Shown here: one piece after another, positions 8,498 to 16,638 of the stretch
Layout of the letters: each line of letters opens with the position of its first letter
Numbering within the stretch: position 1 is the stretch's first letter
Assembly (NCBI GenBank): GCA_943323675.2
Contig: CALPIR020000001.1
Span: 1-37,970, forward strand
DNA length: 37,970 bases
Origin: Chitinophaga pinensis
GTDB lineage: Bacteria; Bacteroidota; Bacteroidia; UKL13-3
Direction of reading: 5' to 3'
Made by a program: the position numbers and the translations under genes
The notes under the pieces: generated by a model
What the model was told of the DNA's origin: nothing
The model's database searches: none
What the model saw: the letters and a program-made list of their open reading frames with translations, nothing else

Positions 8498-10366
8498 TTA
8501 TGATGAACGATATGGTCTGTTTAATGGTTCTTTAATATAGGGGCCTAAGAAAATTCGGGAATACATTCTTACAAGTGTAATTCCATCTAAAATTATACTT
8601 ATCGAAACCAACGATGCCAATAAAAGTTGATTTTGATGAATATGACTAAATAATAGATCTTCACCGATAAATGTTGCTGTAATAGGGAATCCTGACAACC
8701 CTAAACAGGCCATTAAAAATATAAAGGCTGTTTTCGGATATGGTATGGCATACCCATAAAAGTTATTCAGATCTATGTTTTTTTCTTTTCTTTTTAAAGT
8801 GTGAAGACAAGCATATCCAACTGCTCCCGAAACGATAACACCACTCATGTAAATAATTGCATCTTGCGCGTTAAATTGTTCGTTATACGAAACTGATAAT
8901 ACTAAGAATGCATGATTCATTATAATCATAAACCACGCGATGTATACATTATTACGCTCTATGAATGATTTTAATACCAGTTTTAAGCCTACTGCGGCAA
9001 GTATTATCGACATGTAGTTTTTTATCGAAGCTGGTATTAATTGTTGATGATATAACACATAAATAGCCGTAACAAAAAGTATTGTATATACAATAATGAT
9101 TTGGTTTATTTTAAGGAAGTCTACTTTTTTACCTAATGTTTTAAGTGTTCCCCATACATATCTATACATATACCAATCGAGGTTAAACTCTTTTATACTT
9201 AAAACGTAGATAGTATCCTTTATTCTTTTTTGCCAATTAGGAATTGATTTGTGAACTGGTTTTTCAAAATGATAAAACTGCTCTTTAATTAAATAACTAA
9301 CCAACGAAGGAGATACCAAGAGCTGATAGGTGCGTAAAAAGGCATTGCCTGCAAAATGTATTAATGCTATAATATGCCAACCACATGCAACTTCAATAAA
9401 AATAATGCCTATTTGTGCTGCTGATGAATATGCAATTTGACTTTTAACAGATGATTGAACCCTTGCTGTTAAGGTAGTAATTATAGCAGTACTTAATCCC
9501 AATAAAGCTATTATAATTCGAACTGAATATTGGTGTTCCCAAAAGGTGTATGTTCTGAATAGCAAGAACACTCCAATATGAACAGATAACGAACCATAGA
9601 AGATTGCACTTGATGGTGTTGGTCCTTCCATAGCTCGAGGAAGCCACGATGAGAAAGGAAGTTGAGCTGATTTAGCAGCTGCTGCAATTAAAATAGTTAG
9701 TGAAATAAATACACCCACAGCACTATGGCTCTGTAGTTGCTCATGCACCAAGTTATAGTTGTTTAATTTAATAAATGTAATATTTTCATGCCATAAATGA
9801 TGGCTCATCCACATGGCTAATAAAATCCCTATATCACCTATGCGATATATGCTAAAAACTTTTATCCCATTTTTAACAGGTAAATATCTATGACGATAAA
9901 ATGCTATTAACAAGAAAGATGATATACCTAAAATTTCCCACCCTAAAAATAAGGTTTCGAAATTACCTGACAATACAGTAATGCTATACCCAGTAAAAAA
10001 AAATAATATGGTGTTGAAATATCTTTTGTATCCTGTTTCTCTGTGTAAGTAGTACCTACTGTATACCGTTACCATTAATGTTAGTATTGAGCCAACAAGC
10101 AAGTATACTAAACTGATTAAATCAAAGTAAAAATCAATAGCAAACACATAATGTTTTGATTGATAAATTACCAATTCACTAATGTTTAATGCTTGATGCT
10201 CGTTTAGTAGCCAAAATATACTGAATGCGATAAGTAACAGGGTATTTAACGCAATACCTATGAATGCCGTGTACGATATAATTACTTCCTTTTTTTCGGG
10301 AATAAATAGGCTAATTATAAATGCAGCAAAAGGAATTAAAATAAATAATTGAATAAATTGTTCCAT
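8498..10366 (-). CDS. dabB: DabB-like NuoL-type cation channel of the DAB carbon pump
   Basis: A 622-residue membrane protein of the NuoL/MrpA antiporter superfamily. Next to dabA it is the DabB (staphylococcal MpsA-like) subunit, thought to let cations down their gradient to energise one-way CO2 hydration by DabA. The key glutamate in GWEILGISS (Glu144) and lysine in AKSAQLPFSSW (Lys232) fit the antiporter proton path, and EGPTPSSA and QIAYSSAAQIG are family motifs. Two oddities: the usual His and Lys of the HAFFKALLF-type helix read as Asn340 and Arg344 (GNAFLRTYQLL), and a roughly 60-residue hydrophilic stretch (about 358-418) interrupts the membrane helices. The protein is longer than the roughly 500-560 residues usual for DabB. 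Its start lies 3 bp after the dabA stop. Confidence 0.9.
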   Translation of the reverse strand: MEQFIQLFILIPFAAFIISLFIPEKKEVIISYTAFIGIALNTLLLIAFSIFWLLNEHQALNISELVIYQSKHYVFAIDFYFDLISLVYLLVGSILTLMVTVYSRYYLHRETGYKRYFNTILFFFTGYSITVLSGNFETLFLGWEILGISSFLLIAFYRHRYLPVKNGIKVFSIYRIGDIGILLAMWMSHHLWHENITFIKLNNYNLVHEQLQSHSAVGVFISLTILIAAAAKSAQLPFSSWLPRAMEGPTPSSAIFYGSLSVHIGVFLLFRTYTFWEHQYSVRIIIALLGLSTAIITTLTARVQSSVKSQIAYSSAAQIGIIFIEVACGWHIIALIHFAGNAFLRTYQLLVSPSLVSYLIKEQFYHFEKPVHKSIPNWQKRIKDTIYVLSIKEFNLDWYMYRYVWGTLKTLGKKVDFLKINQIIIVYTILFVTAIYVLYHQQLIPASIKNYMSIILAAVGLKLVLKSFIERNNVYIAWFMIIMNHAFLVLSVSYNEQFNAQDAIIYMSGVIVSGAVGYACLHTLKRKEKNIDLNNFYGYAIPYPKTAFIFLMACLGLSGFPITATFIGEDLLFSHIHQNQLLLASLVSISIILDGITLVRMYSRIFLGPYIKEPLNRPYRSS

Positions 10367-10369
10367 TTG

Positions 10370-12877
10370 TTATGCTCCTATTAAATGTACTGGAATATTT
10401 TCGCCTGATGACAAGATCAACTCGTACATCTTATCTGCTTTGGGTATCTTAATTTCAAATGGCTCGTAGGTATCAAATCTTCCTTTATTGTATCTAAAAA
10501 ATTCGCCATTTTCTGGATTAACTACAACCAGATTAATCCATTCATTTTCAAACCATGCTGAGGTTTCTGCTGATTGATCAAGTGTTTGTTTAACCACATC
10601 GGGTAAATGTTCAATTACCATTAATAACCTAATTGGATTGTGCACTTCTATCATTTGCGAGGGTAATCCTGGACGTATATCTCCATCTATGCCGTTTGCA
10701 ACACCAACCAAACCCATTACATTATGAGGTAGTTTACTGCCTGCACCTAACTTCTGGTTATCAACTCTAGAAAAATAATACTCTAAATTAATGCCACCGC
10801 ATACAGGTGCTGCCGCCTTTAGTATGTTTAACAGCCATTTACCTTCAGGGTCAATTTTGTAATCATAAGAGTTCATAAAAGCGCGTCTGTCTAAAAATAT
10901 GCCATGCGTAATCTCCCTTCTACCTATTATGCATAAGCTATTGGTTGCATGGTTAAGTTCTGGTCGTGGTTCAAATAGAGAAACAGATCGTGTTTTAATT
11001 TTTTCATGTACATATTTTGCAGGTTTTTTTGTATTTACAACTTCAAACCTGCGTGATCGTTCTCTCGCGTTCTCATCTAATGCGTTGTTAAATGTGTGTT
11101 TGTTTTCTCGGTGAAGATAAATGTGTTTTTCACGTAGGTTTTCTTCATCATAAAAAACCATTTCATCTCTTGTGGTATCATGTAAAGCGGCAATAAACAC
11201 CGTATTAACTGGAATGTTTATTCCTGCTATTTTAAGTATTTCTCTAACCTCTGTGTTGTTTGCCATTTGGCAAAAAACACGTGCATTAACTGAACCAGGT
11301 CTGCCACTGCAAGCACCGCAATCATATGCAGCATAATGAGGATTATTTACACTGCTAGAACCATGACCAATAACATATACAATTGGTGCAAAATCATGAA
11401 TTAAACCAATGCTTTTTAATACGGCCTCCAATCTATTTGCCATTTCTATTTGTGAAAAACCAACTTGTAAATTATGCAGATTGGGTTGATTAGGATGGTA
11501 TTCAACTGTAAGTTTAGATAGTTTTTCCATATGCCTTAATGAGGTTGCTGTGGCCGGACTCATGGAAGGTTTAAACAAGTTAACGCACAATCTTAATGCC
11601 GACCAAAACCCTAATGTTTGAGAAATAAGCCAACCTGTAACTAAATTATGTGAGTGCTTACTTAAGTGTACATCTTTATCTATCGTTCTGCTGCTATCAT
11701 ATTCCTTTATTAAAAATTTAGGAGTAATTGGTACTGGACATGATTTGGTTAAGAATTTACCATGCTCAGGTTGATAATAGAATTCAACACCAAAGTGGCC
11801 GGGAGTCCCAAAAGTTTCGCATTTATTGTTTAACTGTTCAACATGTCTTCTTATAGAGCATTCCCTATCATCTATACAAAATAATGCTTGAAAGCTTTTA
11901 TCTTTAATTGATATAGATTTTGTTGATGGAATACTATTTTGTTTTACAGCGCAAAGAATGCTATCGTAATATGTCCACTCGTAGGCTTCTTGCCACATAT
12001 TAACTAATTCTTGATATTCGCTTTTATCAATTGCAGCAAAAAGGCTAGTTGGAGCCATTTCAACTTTTTCAGATATCGGCTTCCAATTGTTTCCTAAATA
12101 AAAGGTGAGTGCGTCAATTTCTAAAAGTAATTCAAATGCTATAAAATCATGAAGTGTTATGTTGCGCTTATCAAGTAAAGTTTCTGGTTGATCTTCTATT
12201 GTAGCCACTAATCCAGACCAACCTGGATGACTAAATTGTTGATCGAAAAGATAATTTTCAAACCACATTTCATCTCCAACCACTATGTGCAGCAATGCAG
12301 GTAACTTACATTGAGAGTGTAGTAATAAATTTCTAGCGCGTTCAGTTTTAAAGAAACTAACATGGCTATTACGCTCAAGCTCACGTAGAGATGAAAGAAA
12401 TCCTTTGTGCTCAATTGGAAAATTATCAATAGCAATCCCTTGGTCAAGATAGCTGCATAATATCCTAAATAATAAAGGCTGAATCTGATTATCTAAATCA
12501 ATTCTAAAGGAGTCTTTCCAATACGCACGTAGCTTGCCAATTCTTATGTCGCATGTTGGTTTAATTGATTTGTTTAACATTTTCTCTTTCCATTCAACTA
12601 AACAATTTGCTCCTTTATATTTAATAATAACATTGTTTAGTATCTTATCATTAATTTCATTTTTCCCATATAAGTCATGGTACTCGATTAAAGTTAGAAA
12701 AGTATTAAATCCGAATATTTCAGTTGCCTGATTTAACCCATCAATAAAGTTTAAGTGTTGAAATGCATGTAAAGTATTATGATGTACAAAGTCTTTTAAT
12801 GGTGCCTGACTTGGCAAATAATGCTTGAGATTGTGCAGCACATGCTCTTCTGCAAATGCCGATTTTTTTATATCCAT
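10370..12877 (-). CDS. dabA: DabA, carbonic-anhydrase-like subunit of the DAB carbon pump (DUF2309)
   Basis: An 835-residue DUF2309/UPF0753 protein (MpsB in staphylococci), a large soluble protein that docks on DabB at the inner membrane and converts CO2 to bicarbonate. The proposed zinc/active-site set is complete: Cys334 and Asp336 (FCIDDREC), His505 (IGHGSS) and Cys520 (YDCGAC). The Cys-x-Asp pair and the 15-residue His-Cys spacing equal those of the characterised Halothiobacillus protein (Cys351, Asp353, His524, Cys539, recalled from the literature). The N-terminus carries the family motif FVHHNTLHAFQHL and the length is normal. It is the first confident gene of the operon; the ATG at 12877 has an AT-rich leader with a small hairpin and direct repeats about 55 bp upstream. 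Confidence 0.96.
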   Translation of the reverse strand: MDIKKSAFAEEHVLHNLKHYLPSQAPLKDFVHHNTLHAFQHLNFIDGLNQATEIFGFNTFLTLIEYHDLYGKNEINDKILNNVIIKYKGANCLVEWKEKMLNKSIKPTCDIRIGKLRAYWKDSFRIDLDNQIQPLLFRILCSYLDQGIAIDNFPIEHKGFLSSLRELERNSHVSFFKTERARNLLLHSQCKLPALLHIVVGDEMWFENYLFDQQFSHPGWSGLVATIEDQPETLLDKRNITLHDFIAFELLLEIDALTFYLGNNWKPISEKVEMAPTSLFAAIDKSEYQELVNMWQEAYEWTYYDSILCAVKQNSIPSTKSISIKDKSFQALFCIDDRECSIRRHVEQLNNKCETFGTPGHFGVEFYYQPEHGKFLTKSCPVPITPKFLIKEYDSSRTIDKDVHLSKHSHNLVTGWLISQTLGFWSALRLCVNLFKPSMSPATATSLRHMEKLSKLTVEYHPNQPNLHNLQVGFSQIEMANRLEAVLKSIGLIHDFAPIVYVIGHGSSSVNNPHYAAYDCGACSGRPGSVNARVFCQMANNTEVREILKIAGINIPVNTVFIAALHDTTRDEMVFYDEENLREKHIYLHRENKHTFNNALDENARERSRRFEVVNTKKPAKYVHEKIKTRSVSLFEPRPELNHATNSLCIIGRREITHGIFLDRRAFMNSYDYKIDPEGKWLLNILKAAAPVCGGINLEYYFSRVDNQKLGAGSKLPHNVMGLVGVANGIDGDIRPGLPSQMIEVHNPIRLLMVIEHLPDVVKQTLDQSAETSAWFENEWINLVVVNPENGEFFRYNKGRFDTYEPFEIKIPKADKMYELILSSGENIPVHLIGA

Positions 12878-12930
12878 GAAAATAGAATAAAATAAAATAA
12901 TAAATAGGAATTGAGACGATGGCTGTGGTT

Positions 12931-12955
12931 CGCTATCGTTTTAGCGTGGTTAGCG
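12931..12955. promoter_or_regulatory. Hairpin and TTAGCG direct repeats upstream of dabA
   Basis: CGCTA (12931-12935) and TAGCG (12942-12946) form a small inverted repeat, and TTAGCG recurs at 12941-12946 and 12950-12955, a 9-bp period. The cluster lies 54-78 bp upstream of the dabA start, in an otherwise AT-rich leader. It could be an operator or a leader hairpin. Only the repeats themselves are seen; function is a guess. Confidence 0.3.
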
Positions 12956-12971
12956 CCAAAGCATAAAAATC

Positions 12972-13307
12972 CTAAATAGTTAGCCGACTAACTAGCAAAT
13001 ATTTCGGGAATATACTCGCTTTATTCAGTTGGAAAATGAGAGCTCTAAGACGCGTATTTACTGACGCACAACTCAATGAGTTAAACCCAAAAAGTAAAAT
13101 GAATATTAAACCTAAAGAAGATATTTCTATTTTAATATTTCCATCTTCTATCTCTATATCTTCAGATAATAAGAGAGGTATGCTATGATGTGTGTTTTTT
13201 ACAGAATGGTGGTATACTTTAGCAAAAGGAGTTCCTACCTTTGATAACAAAGGATTGACTAAAATTAGTAGTGAAAAAACTAGAATTAAACTTTTGCGAA
13301 AAATCAC
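12972..13307 (-). CDS. Possible small membrane protein upstream of dabA
   Basis: I do not recognise this 111-residue open frame. It would start at a GTG and has no ATG anywhere, which weakens it. In its favour, the first residues form a good signal or membrane segment (FRKSLILVFSLLILVNPLL), a second hydrophobic segment follows (SSLGLIFILLFGFNSLSCA, about residues 64-82), and a His-rich stretch (YHHSVKNTHHS) lies between them, a pattern seen in small Bacteroidota envelope proteins. A TATATTTG element sits 5 bp before the GTG. It ends 94 bp before dabA and on the same strand, so it could be the first gene of the dab operon. If it is not translated, this stretch is an unusually long dab leader. 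Confidence 0.42.
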   Translation of the reverse strand: MIFRKSLILVFSLLILVNPLLSKVGTPFAKVYHHSVKNTHHSIPLLLSEDIEIEDGNIKIEISSLGLIFILLFGFNSLSCASVNTRLRALIFQLNKASIFPKYLLVSRLTI

Positions 13308-13311
13308 AATT

Positions 13312-13319
13312 CAAATATA
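13312..13319 (-). promoter_or_regulatory. Candidate -7 element for the dab operon
   Basis: The minus strand reads TATATTTG, an exact match to the Bacteroidota -7 element TAnnTTTG, just before the GTG of the small ORF upstream of dabA. I found no TTG at the usual -33 distance. If used, transcription would begin at or next to the GTG and read through the small ORF into dabA. Confidence 0.35.
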
Positions 13320-13432
13320 ACTTATTTCGGATATACATTTCATTTTTATGCGAGTTTTAATACAGTAAATTTTAGGGTAGGTTTAGTAGCCATCAACTAA
13401 TATCTTATCTTCACGGCCTAGTATATAAACAG

Positions 13433-14806
13433 ATGTACAAAAAATATAAACCCTATTTTACTCAAATTTTAAGACTTAGTTACCCAATTATTATAGGCCA
13501 AATTGGTATAGTTTTGATGGGTGTTGCAGATGTTGTCATGATTGGTAATATTAATGCCACTAATTTGGCGGCAGCTGGTTTAGCCAACTCTGTATATTTT
13601 CTGGTTTCAATCATTGGTATAGGAACTTTATCTGCAGTATCTCCAATAGTTGCCAAAGCAAAAGGTGCTGGGCATGTCAACGAAACGGCTTTGTTACTCA
13701 GGCAAAGTATCTGGGCATCGCTAACATTAAGTATTTTTATTGTAGCTATTTTATACATACTAACAATAAATCTTGAGTGGTTCGGGCAGAGCGAAGAGGT
13801 TACCGTGCTAACAAAATCATACCTTCATATATTAAACGGAGGTACTGTTTTTATGTTATTGTTTACTGCTATAAAACAGTTTAGTGATGGATTATCTATA
13901 ACCAAGCCATCTGCTATTATTACCATATTGGGCTTGGCGCTTAACGTATTTTTAAATTGGGTTTTAATTTATGGAAAGTTTGGTTTACCTGCTTTAGAAC
14001 TTGATGGAGCAGGTTATGCTACTTCTTTTACCCGATTGCTAATGGCATCGGCTATGTTAGCTTTTGTTTTAAGGGGTAATATATATAAACCTTGGCTTAA
14101 AATAAAAGAGCATATCGGGGGTTTAAGTTTATTCAAAGATATTTTTCGCATAGGGTTGCCATCGGGTATGCAATATTTTTTTGAGGTTGGTGCATTTGCA
14201 TCTGCAGCTATTATGATAGGGTGGTTTAGTAAAGAGCAACTAGCTGCCCATCACATCGCCATTAACCTTGCATCAGTTACCTATATGGTTGCTACAGGGT
14301 TATCAGCAGGAGGTGGTATTGCCGTTGGAGATGCTTGGGGGCGCAAGAATAAAACAGACCTGATTATGTCGGGTAAGGCAGCATTGATTATGAGTGTGTT
14401 ATTTATGGGAAGCACTGCATTGTTATTTGCTGTATTTAACACCTTTTTTGTTAGTTTATATATTGATGATGTTTTGGTTGGAGGAATGGCAGCAAACCTT
14501 CTTTTAATTGCAGCGTTATTTCAACTAAGTGATGGTGTACAATGTGTTAGTTTAGGTATTTTACGTGCAATCAATGATACTAAAATGCCAACAGTTTTTA
14601 CTGTTATAGCTTATTGGGTAATTGGTATTCCAATCGGTTGGTTATTGGCAAAATATTTTGATTTAGGATTATACGGAATTTGGTTTGGTTTAAGTCTAGG
14701 GTTAACTTACTCAGCAATTATTTTAAGCCGTAGGTTTTTAAAAGAATCGCGGGAGTTCGATTTTGTGAAAGCAGAACAACAGCACTTTAACGATCTTATC
14801 AATTAA
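13433..14806 (+). CDS. MATE family multidrug/cation antiporter
   Basis: A 457-residue, twelve-helix inner-membrane exporter of the NorM/DinF superfamily that expels cationic drugs or metabolites in exchange for Na+ or H+. Two MatE halves are visible, roughly residues 15-175 and 240-400. Characteristic stretches are YPIIIGQIGIVLMGVADVVM near the start, NVFLNWVLIYGKFGLPALEL before the midpoint, and the repeat-half opening LPSGMQYFFEVGAFASAAIM. The substrate cannot be read from sequence. The stop lies 2 bp before the DMT transporter start, so the two are one operon. The gene diverges from the dab side across a 125-bp gap. Confidence 0.93.
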   Translation: MYKKYKPYFTQILRLSYPIIIGQIGIVLMGVADVVMIGNINATNLAAAGLANSVYFLVSIIGIGTLSAVSPIVAKAKGAGHVNETALLLRQSIWASLTLSIFIVAILYILTINLEWFGQSEEVTVLTKSYLHILNGGTVFMLLFTAIKQFSDGLSITKPSAIITILGLALNVFLNWVLIYGKFGLPALELDGAGYATSFTRLLMASAMLAFVLRGNIYKPWLKIKEHIGGLSLFKDIFRIGLPSGMQYFFEVGAFASAAIMIGWFSKEQLAAHHIAINLASVTYMVATGLSAGGGIAVGDAWGRKNKTDLIMSGKAALIMSVLFMGSTALLFAVFNTFFVSLYIDDVLVGGMAANLLLIAALFQLSDGVQCVSLGILRAINDTKMPTVFTVIAYWVIGIPIGWLLAKYFDLGLYGIWFGLSLGLTYSAIILSRRFLKESREFDFVKAEQQHFNDLIN

Positions 14807-14808
14807 TC

Positions 14809-15747
14809 ATGAATTCAAACCTTAAGGTGCACTTAGCGCTGTTTACCGTATCGTTAATTTATGGTGCTACATTTACTATTGCAAAACAGGTTATGCCTAC
14901 TTATGTTCAGCCTTTTGCATTTATATTGATGCGTGTTTCAGTAGCGGCCATTTTCATTTTCATTTTCCATTCCATTTTCATCAAAAGAAAAATTACTGAT
15001 TGGCGAGATATGAAGCAACTTTTTGTGAGTGCGTTATTTGGCGTTGCTTTTAATATGCTGCTTTTTTTTAAAGGACTTTCAATCACAACACCAATTAATG
15101 GCGCAGTGCTTATGATGAATACACCAATATTTGTTGTGGTATTTGCTGCTTTATATCTAAAAGAAAAAATCACCTATCAAAAAGTTACAGGTATTTTAGT
15201 TGCTGCATTTGGGGCAATTTTATTAATGGGAGGAACCAATTTTAACTTTAGTGGGCAAACGGTATGGGGCGATGTTATGGTTACAGCAAATGCCATCATT
15301 TATGCATTTTATCTTGTATATGCTAAATCGCTTATGCAAAAGTACCATCCTCTTACGGTAACAATGTGGAGTTTTTTATTCGGTTGGTTGGTGGTTTTGC
15401 CTTTTGGTGCCGGAGAGTTTATGGAAATTAAGTTCAGCGATTTTACTCCCCAAATTTGGCTATTTGTGGCTTTCGTAACAATAGGCTCTACATTTTTAAC
15501 CTATGTGCTAAATGCATATGCCCTGCGCAAGGCTAGTTCGTCTTTAGTTGGAAGTTACATATATCTTCAACCTGTTTTGGCTACATTAATTGCTGTTGTG
15601 TCGGGTAAGGACATGCTCACTCTTGAGAAACTTATTTATGTTGTGGTTATTTTTTGCGGAGTATTTTTGGTGAGTTGGAAAACTAACTTATTAGAAAGTA
15701 TTTCTTACAAATATAAATTAGTAAAAAAAATGCCTCGTAGTAATTAA
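14809..15747 (+). CDS. DMT-superfamily transporter (two EamA domains)
   Basis: A 312-residue inner-membrane protein with about ten helices in two EamA repeats (about residues 5-140 and 155-290). Typical motifs are YGATFTIAKQVMP in helix 1, ALYLKEKITYQKVTGILVAA at the end of the first repeat, and LQPVLATLIAVVSGKD in the second. EamA proteins export or import small metabolites such as amino acids. The low-complexity helix IFIFIFHSIFI comes from a locally repetitive TTTTCAT stretch in the DNA. It follows the MATE gene by 2 bp. Its stop codon falls in the loop of the downstream terminator hairpin. Confidence 0.9.
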   Translation: MNSNLKVHLALFTVSLIYGATFTIAKQVMPTYVQPFAFILMRVSVAAIFIFIFHSIFIKRKITDWRDMKQLFVSALFGVAFNMLLFFKGLSITTPINGAVLMMNTPIFVVVFAALYLKEKITYQKVTGILVAAFGAILLMGGTNFNFSGQTVWGDVMVTANAIIYAFYLVYAKSLMQKYHPLTVTMWSFLFGWLVVLPFGAGEFMEIKFSDFTPQIWLFVAFVTIGSTFLTYVLNAYALRKASSSLVGSYIYLQPVLATLIAVVSGKDMLTLEKLIYVVVIFCGVFLVSWKTNLLESISYKYKLVKKMPRSN

Positions 15748-15764
15748 CTAACGAGGCATTTTTT
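15725..15764. terminator. Bidirectional terminator overlapping the end of the DMT gene
   Basis: A 14-bp perfect stem (AAAAAATGCCTCGT at 15725-15738 and complement at 15751-15764) with T-runs on both strands. The last codons of the transporter gene form the left arm and its TAA lies in the 12-nt loop. It separates convergent genes. Confidence 0.92.
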
Positions 15765-15779
15765 GGTTTTTAATATCTA

Positions 15780-16475
15780 CTACCAATCTTCTTCATCTAC
15801 TATAATTGGATCTTTCATGTGTTTAGTAAAATCCTCCATTAATCTTTTAATATCGGTGTCTGCATCACGCAATATTTTATCGTAGGTTTTTACCGATTTT
15901 GGTGATGTATAATAGAATTCGAAATAATTACGAATAGCATTACCATTATTAGGTTTTATGCCCTCATGAACCAAATTGCTTATTTGGTACTTATACCTTC
16001 CTTCTTTTATCCAAACTGTTACTTTAAATTGATGTTTACCAGTAGGTATTTTTGTGTATTTACTATTATAATTATAAGCAGTAATTACTCCGTTAATCAC
16101 CAATTTTTGATTTTTCTTATCTATTTCAAATAATGTTTTCTCATTTTTACTAAATCGGAGTTGAGCCCATCTTTTAGCTCTAACGTATAATGAATCTGAT
16201 CCAGTTTCTTCCTGTTCTACCACACCTAGATAGGTGATCAGGTTAGTTACTGAATCGATGTTTAATACAATACGTTCGAATGGCTTTGCAGCAACTCCGC
16301 CTTCTTGTGCAGGTTCTATTGGATTACCATTTTCGTCATATTGTTGCTCTTCCTGTTGCGTACTATCAGGTTTCTCGGTTTTCTGCCCTTCACTGGTTTC
16401 TTCCGGGTTCTGTATTTGAGCAAAGCCCACCGCACTCATCACACTAAATACAAATAATAGGATTACTTTTTTCAT
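15780..16475 (-). CDS. Exported DUF4468-like protein
   Basis: A 231-residue exported protein with a signal peptide (MKKVILLFVFSVMSAVGFA, then Gln20), an acidic low-complexity linker rich in Glu, Gln and Pro (about 22-65), and a folded C-terminal domain resembling DUF4468 ('TBP-like fold'), with the core IVLNIDSVTNLITYLGVVEQ and TGKHQFKVTVWIKEGRYKYQ. The function of DUF4468 proteins is unknown. An in-frame ATG at 16553 would add 26 residues ahead of the signal peptide, but that stretch carries a full TTG-N18-TATTTTTG promoter reading toward 16475, so the shorter start is right. It is a single-gene unit, divergent from menD. Confidence 0.8.
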   Translation of the reverse strand: MKKVILLFVFSVMSAVGFAQIQNPEETSEGQKTEKPDSTQQEEQQYDENGNPIEPAQEGGVAAKPFERIVLNIDSVTNLITYLGVVEQEETGSDSLYVRAKRWAQLRFSKNEKTLFEIDKKNQKLVINGVITAYNYNSKYTKIPTGKHQFKVTVWIKEGRYKYQISNLVHEGIKPNNGNAIRNYFEFYYTSPKSVKTYDKILRDADTDIKRLMEDFTKHMKDPIIVDEEDW

Positions 16476-16524
16476 TCTCTGTCTATTGCTTTTTAACTCA
16501 ATTAAGTTGTTGTTAACTGTTTGC

Positions 16525-16553
16525 CAAAAATAGAAAATCATTTTGTTTTTCAA
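16525..16553 (-). promoter_or_regulatory. Bacteroidota-type promoter for the DUF4468-like gene
   Basis: On the minus strand TTG (16553-16551), an 18-bp spacer and TATTTTTG (16532-16525) match the -33 TTG / -7 TAnnTTTG consensus of Bacteroidota primary promoters. The predicted transcript starts near 16518, about 43 nt before the ATG at 16475. Confidence 0.6.
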
Positions 16554-16569
16554 ACCCCAATCTAAACGA

Positions 16570-16577
16570 TATTTTTG
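16570..16577 (+). promoter_or_regulatory. Candidate -7 element for menD-menB
   Basis: TATTTTTG on the plus strand matches TAnnTTTG and lies 61 bp before the menD ATG. A TTG at 16543-16545 is 24 bp upstream, slightly further than the usual 17-23. The site is divergent from the promoter of the DUF4468-like gene. Confidence 0.42.
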
Positions 16578-16638
16578 GTGCGCTGTTTACAAAACTAAAC
16601 GTATGCCCTTTTAGTTTAATATTTACAGCCTAAAAATT

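Noticed and set aside
14940..14990. Repetitive TTTTCAT stretch in the DMT transporter gene
   Set aside because: It encodes a normal hydrophobic helix in frame; not a separate repeat element.
16476..16553. Longer start for the DUF4468-like gene
   Set aside because: The extension precedes a complete signal peptide and contains a consensus promoter for the shorter form.
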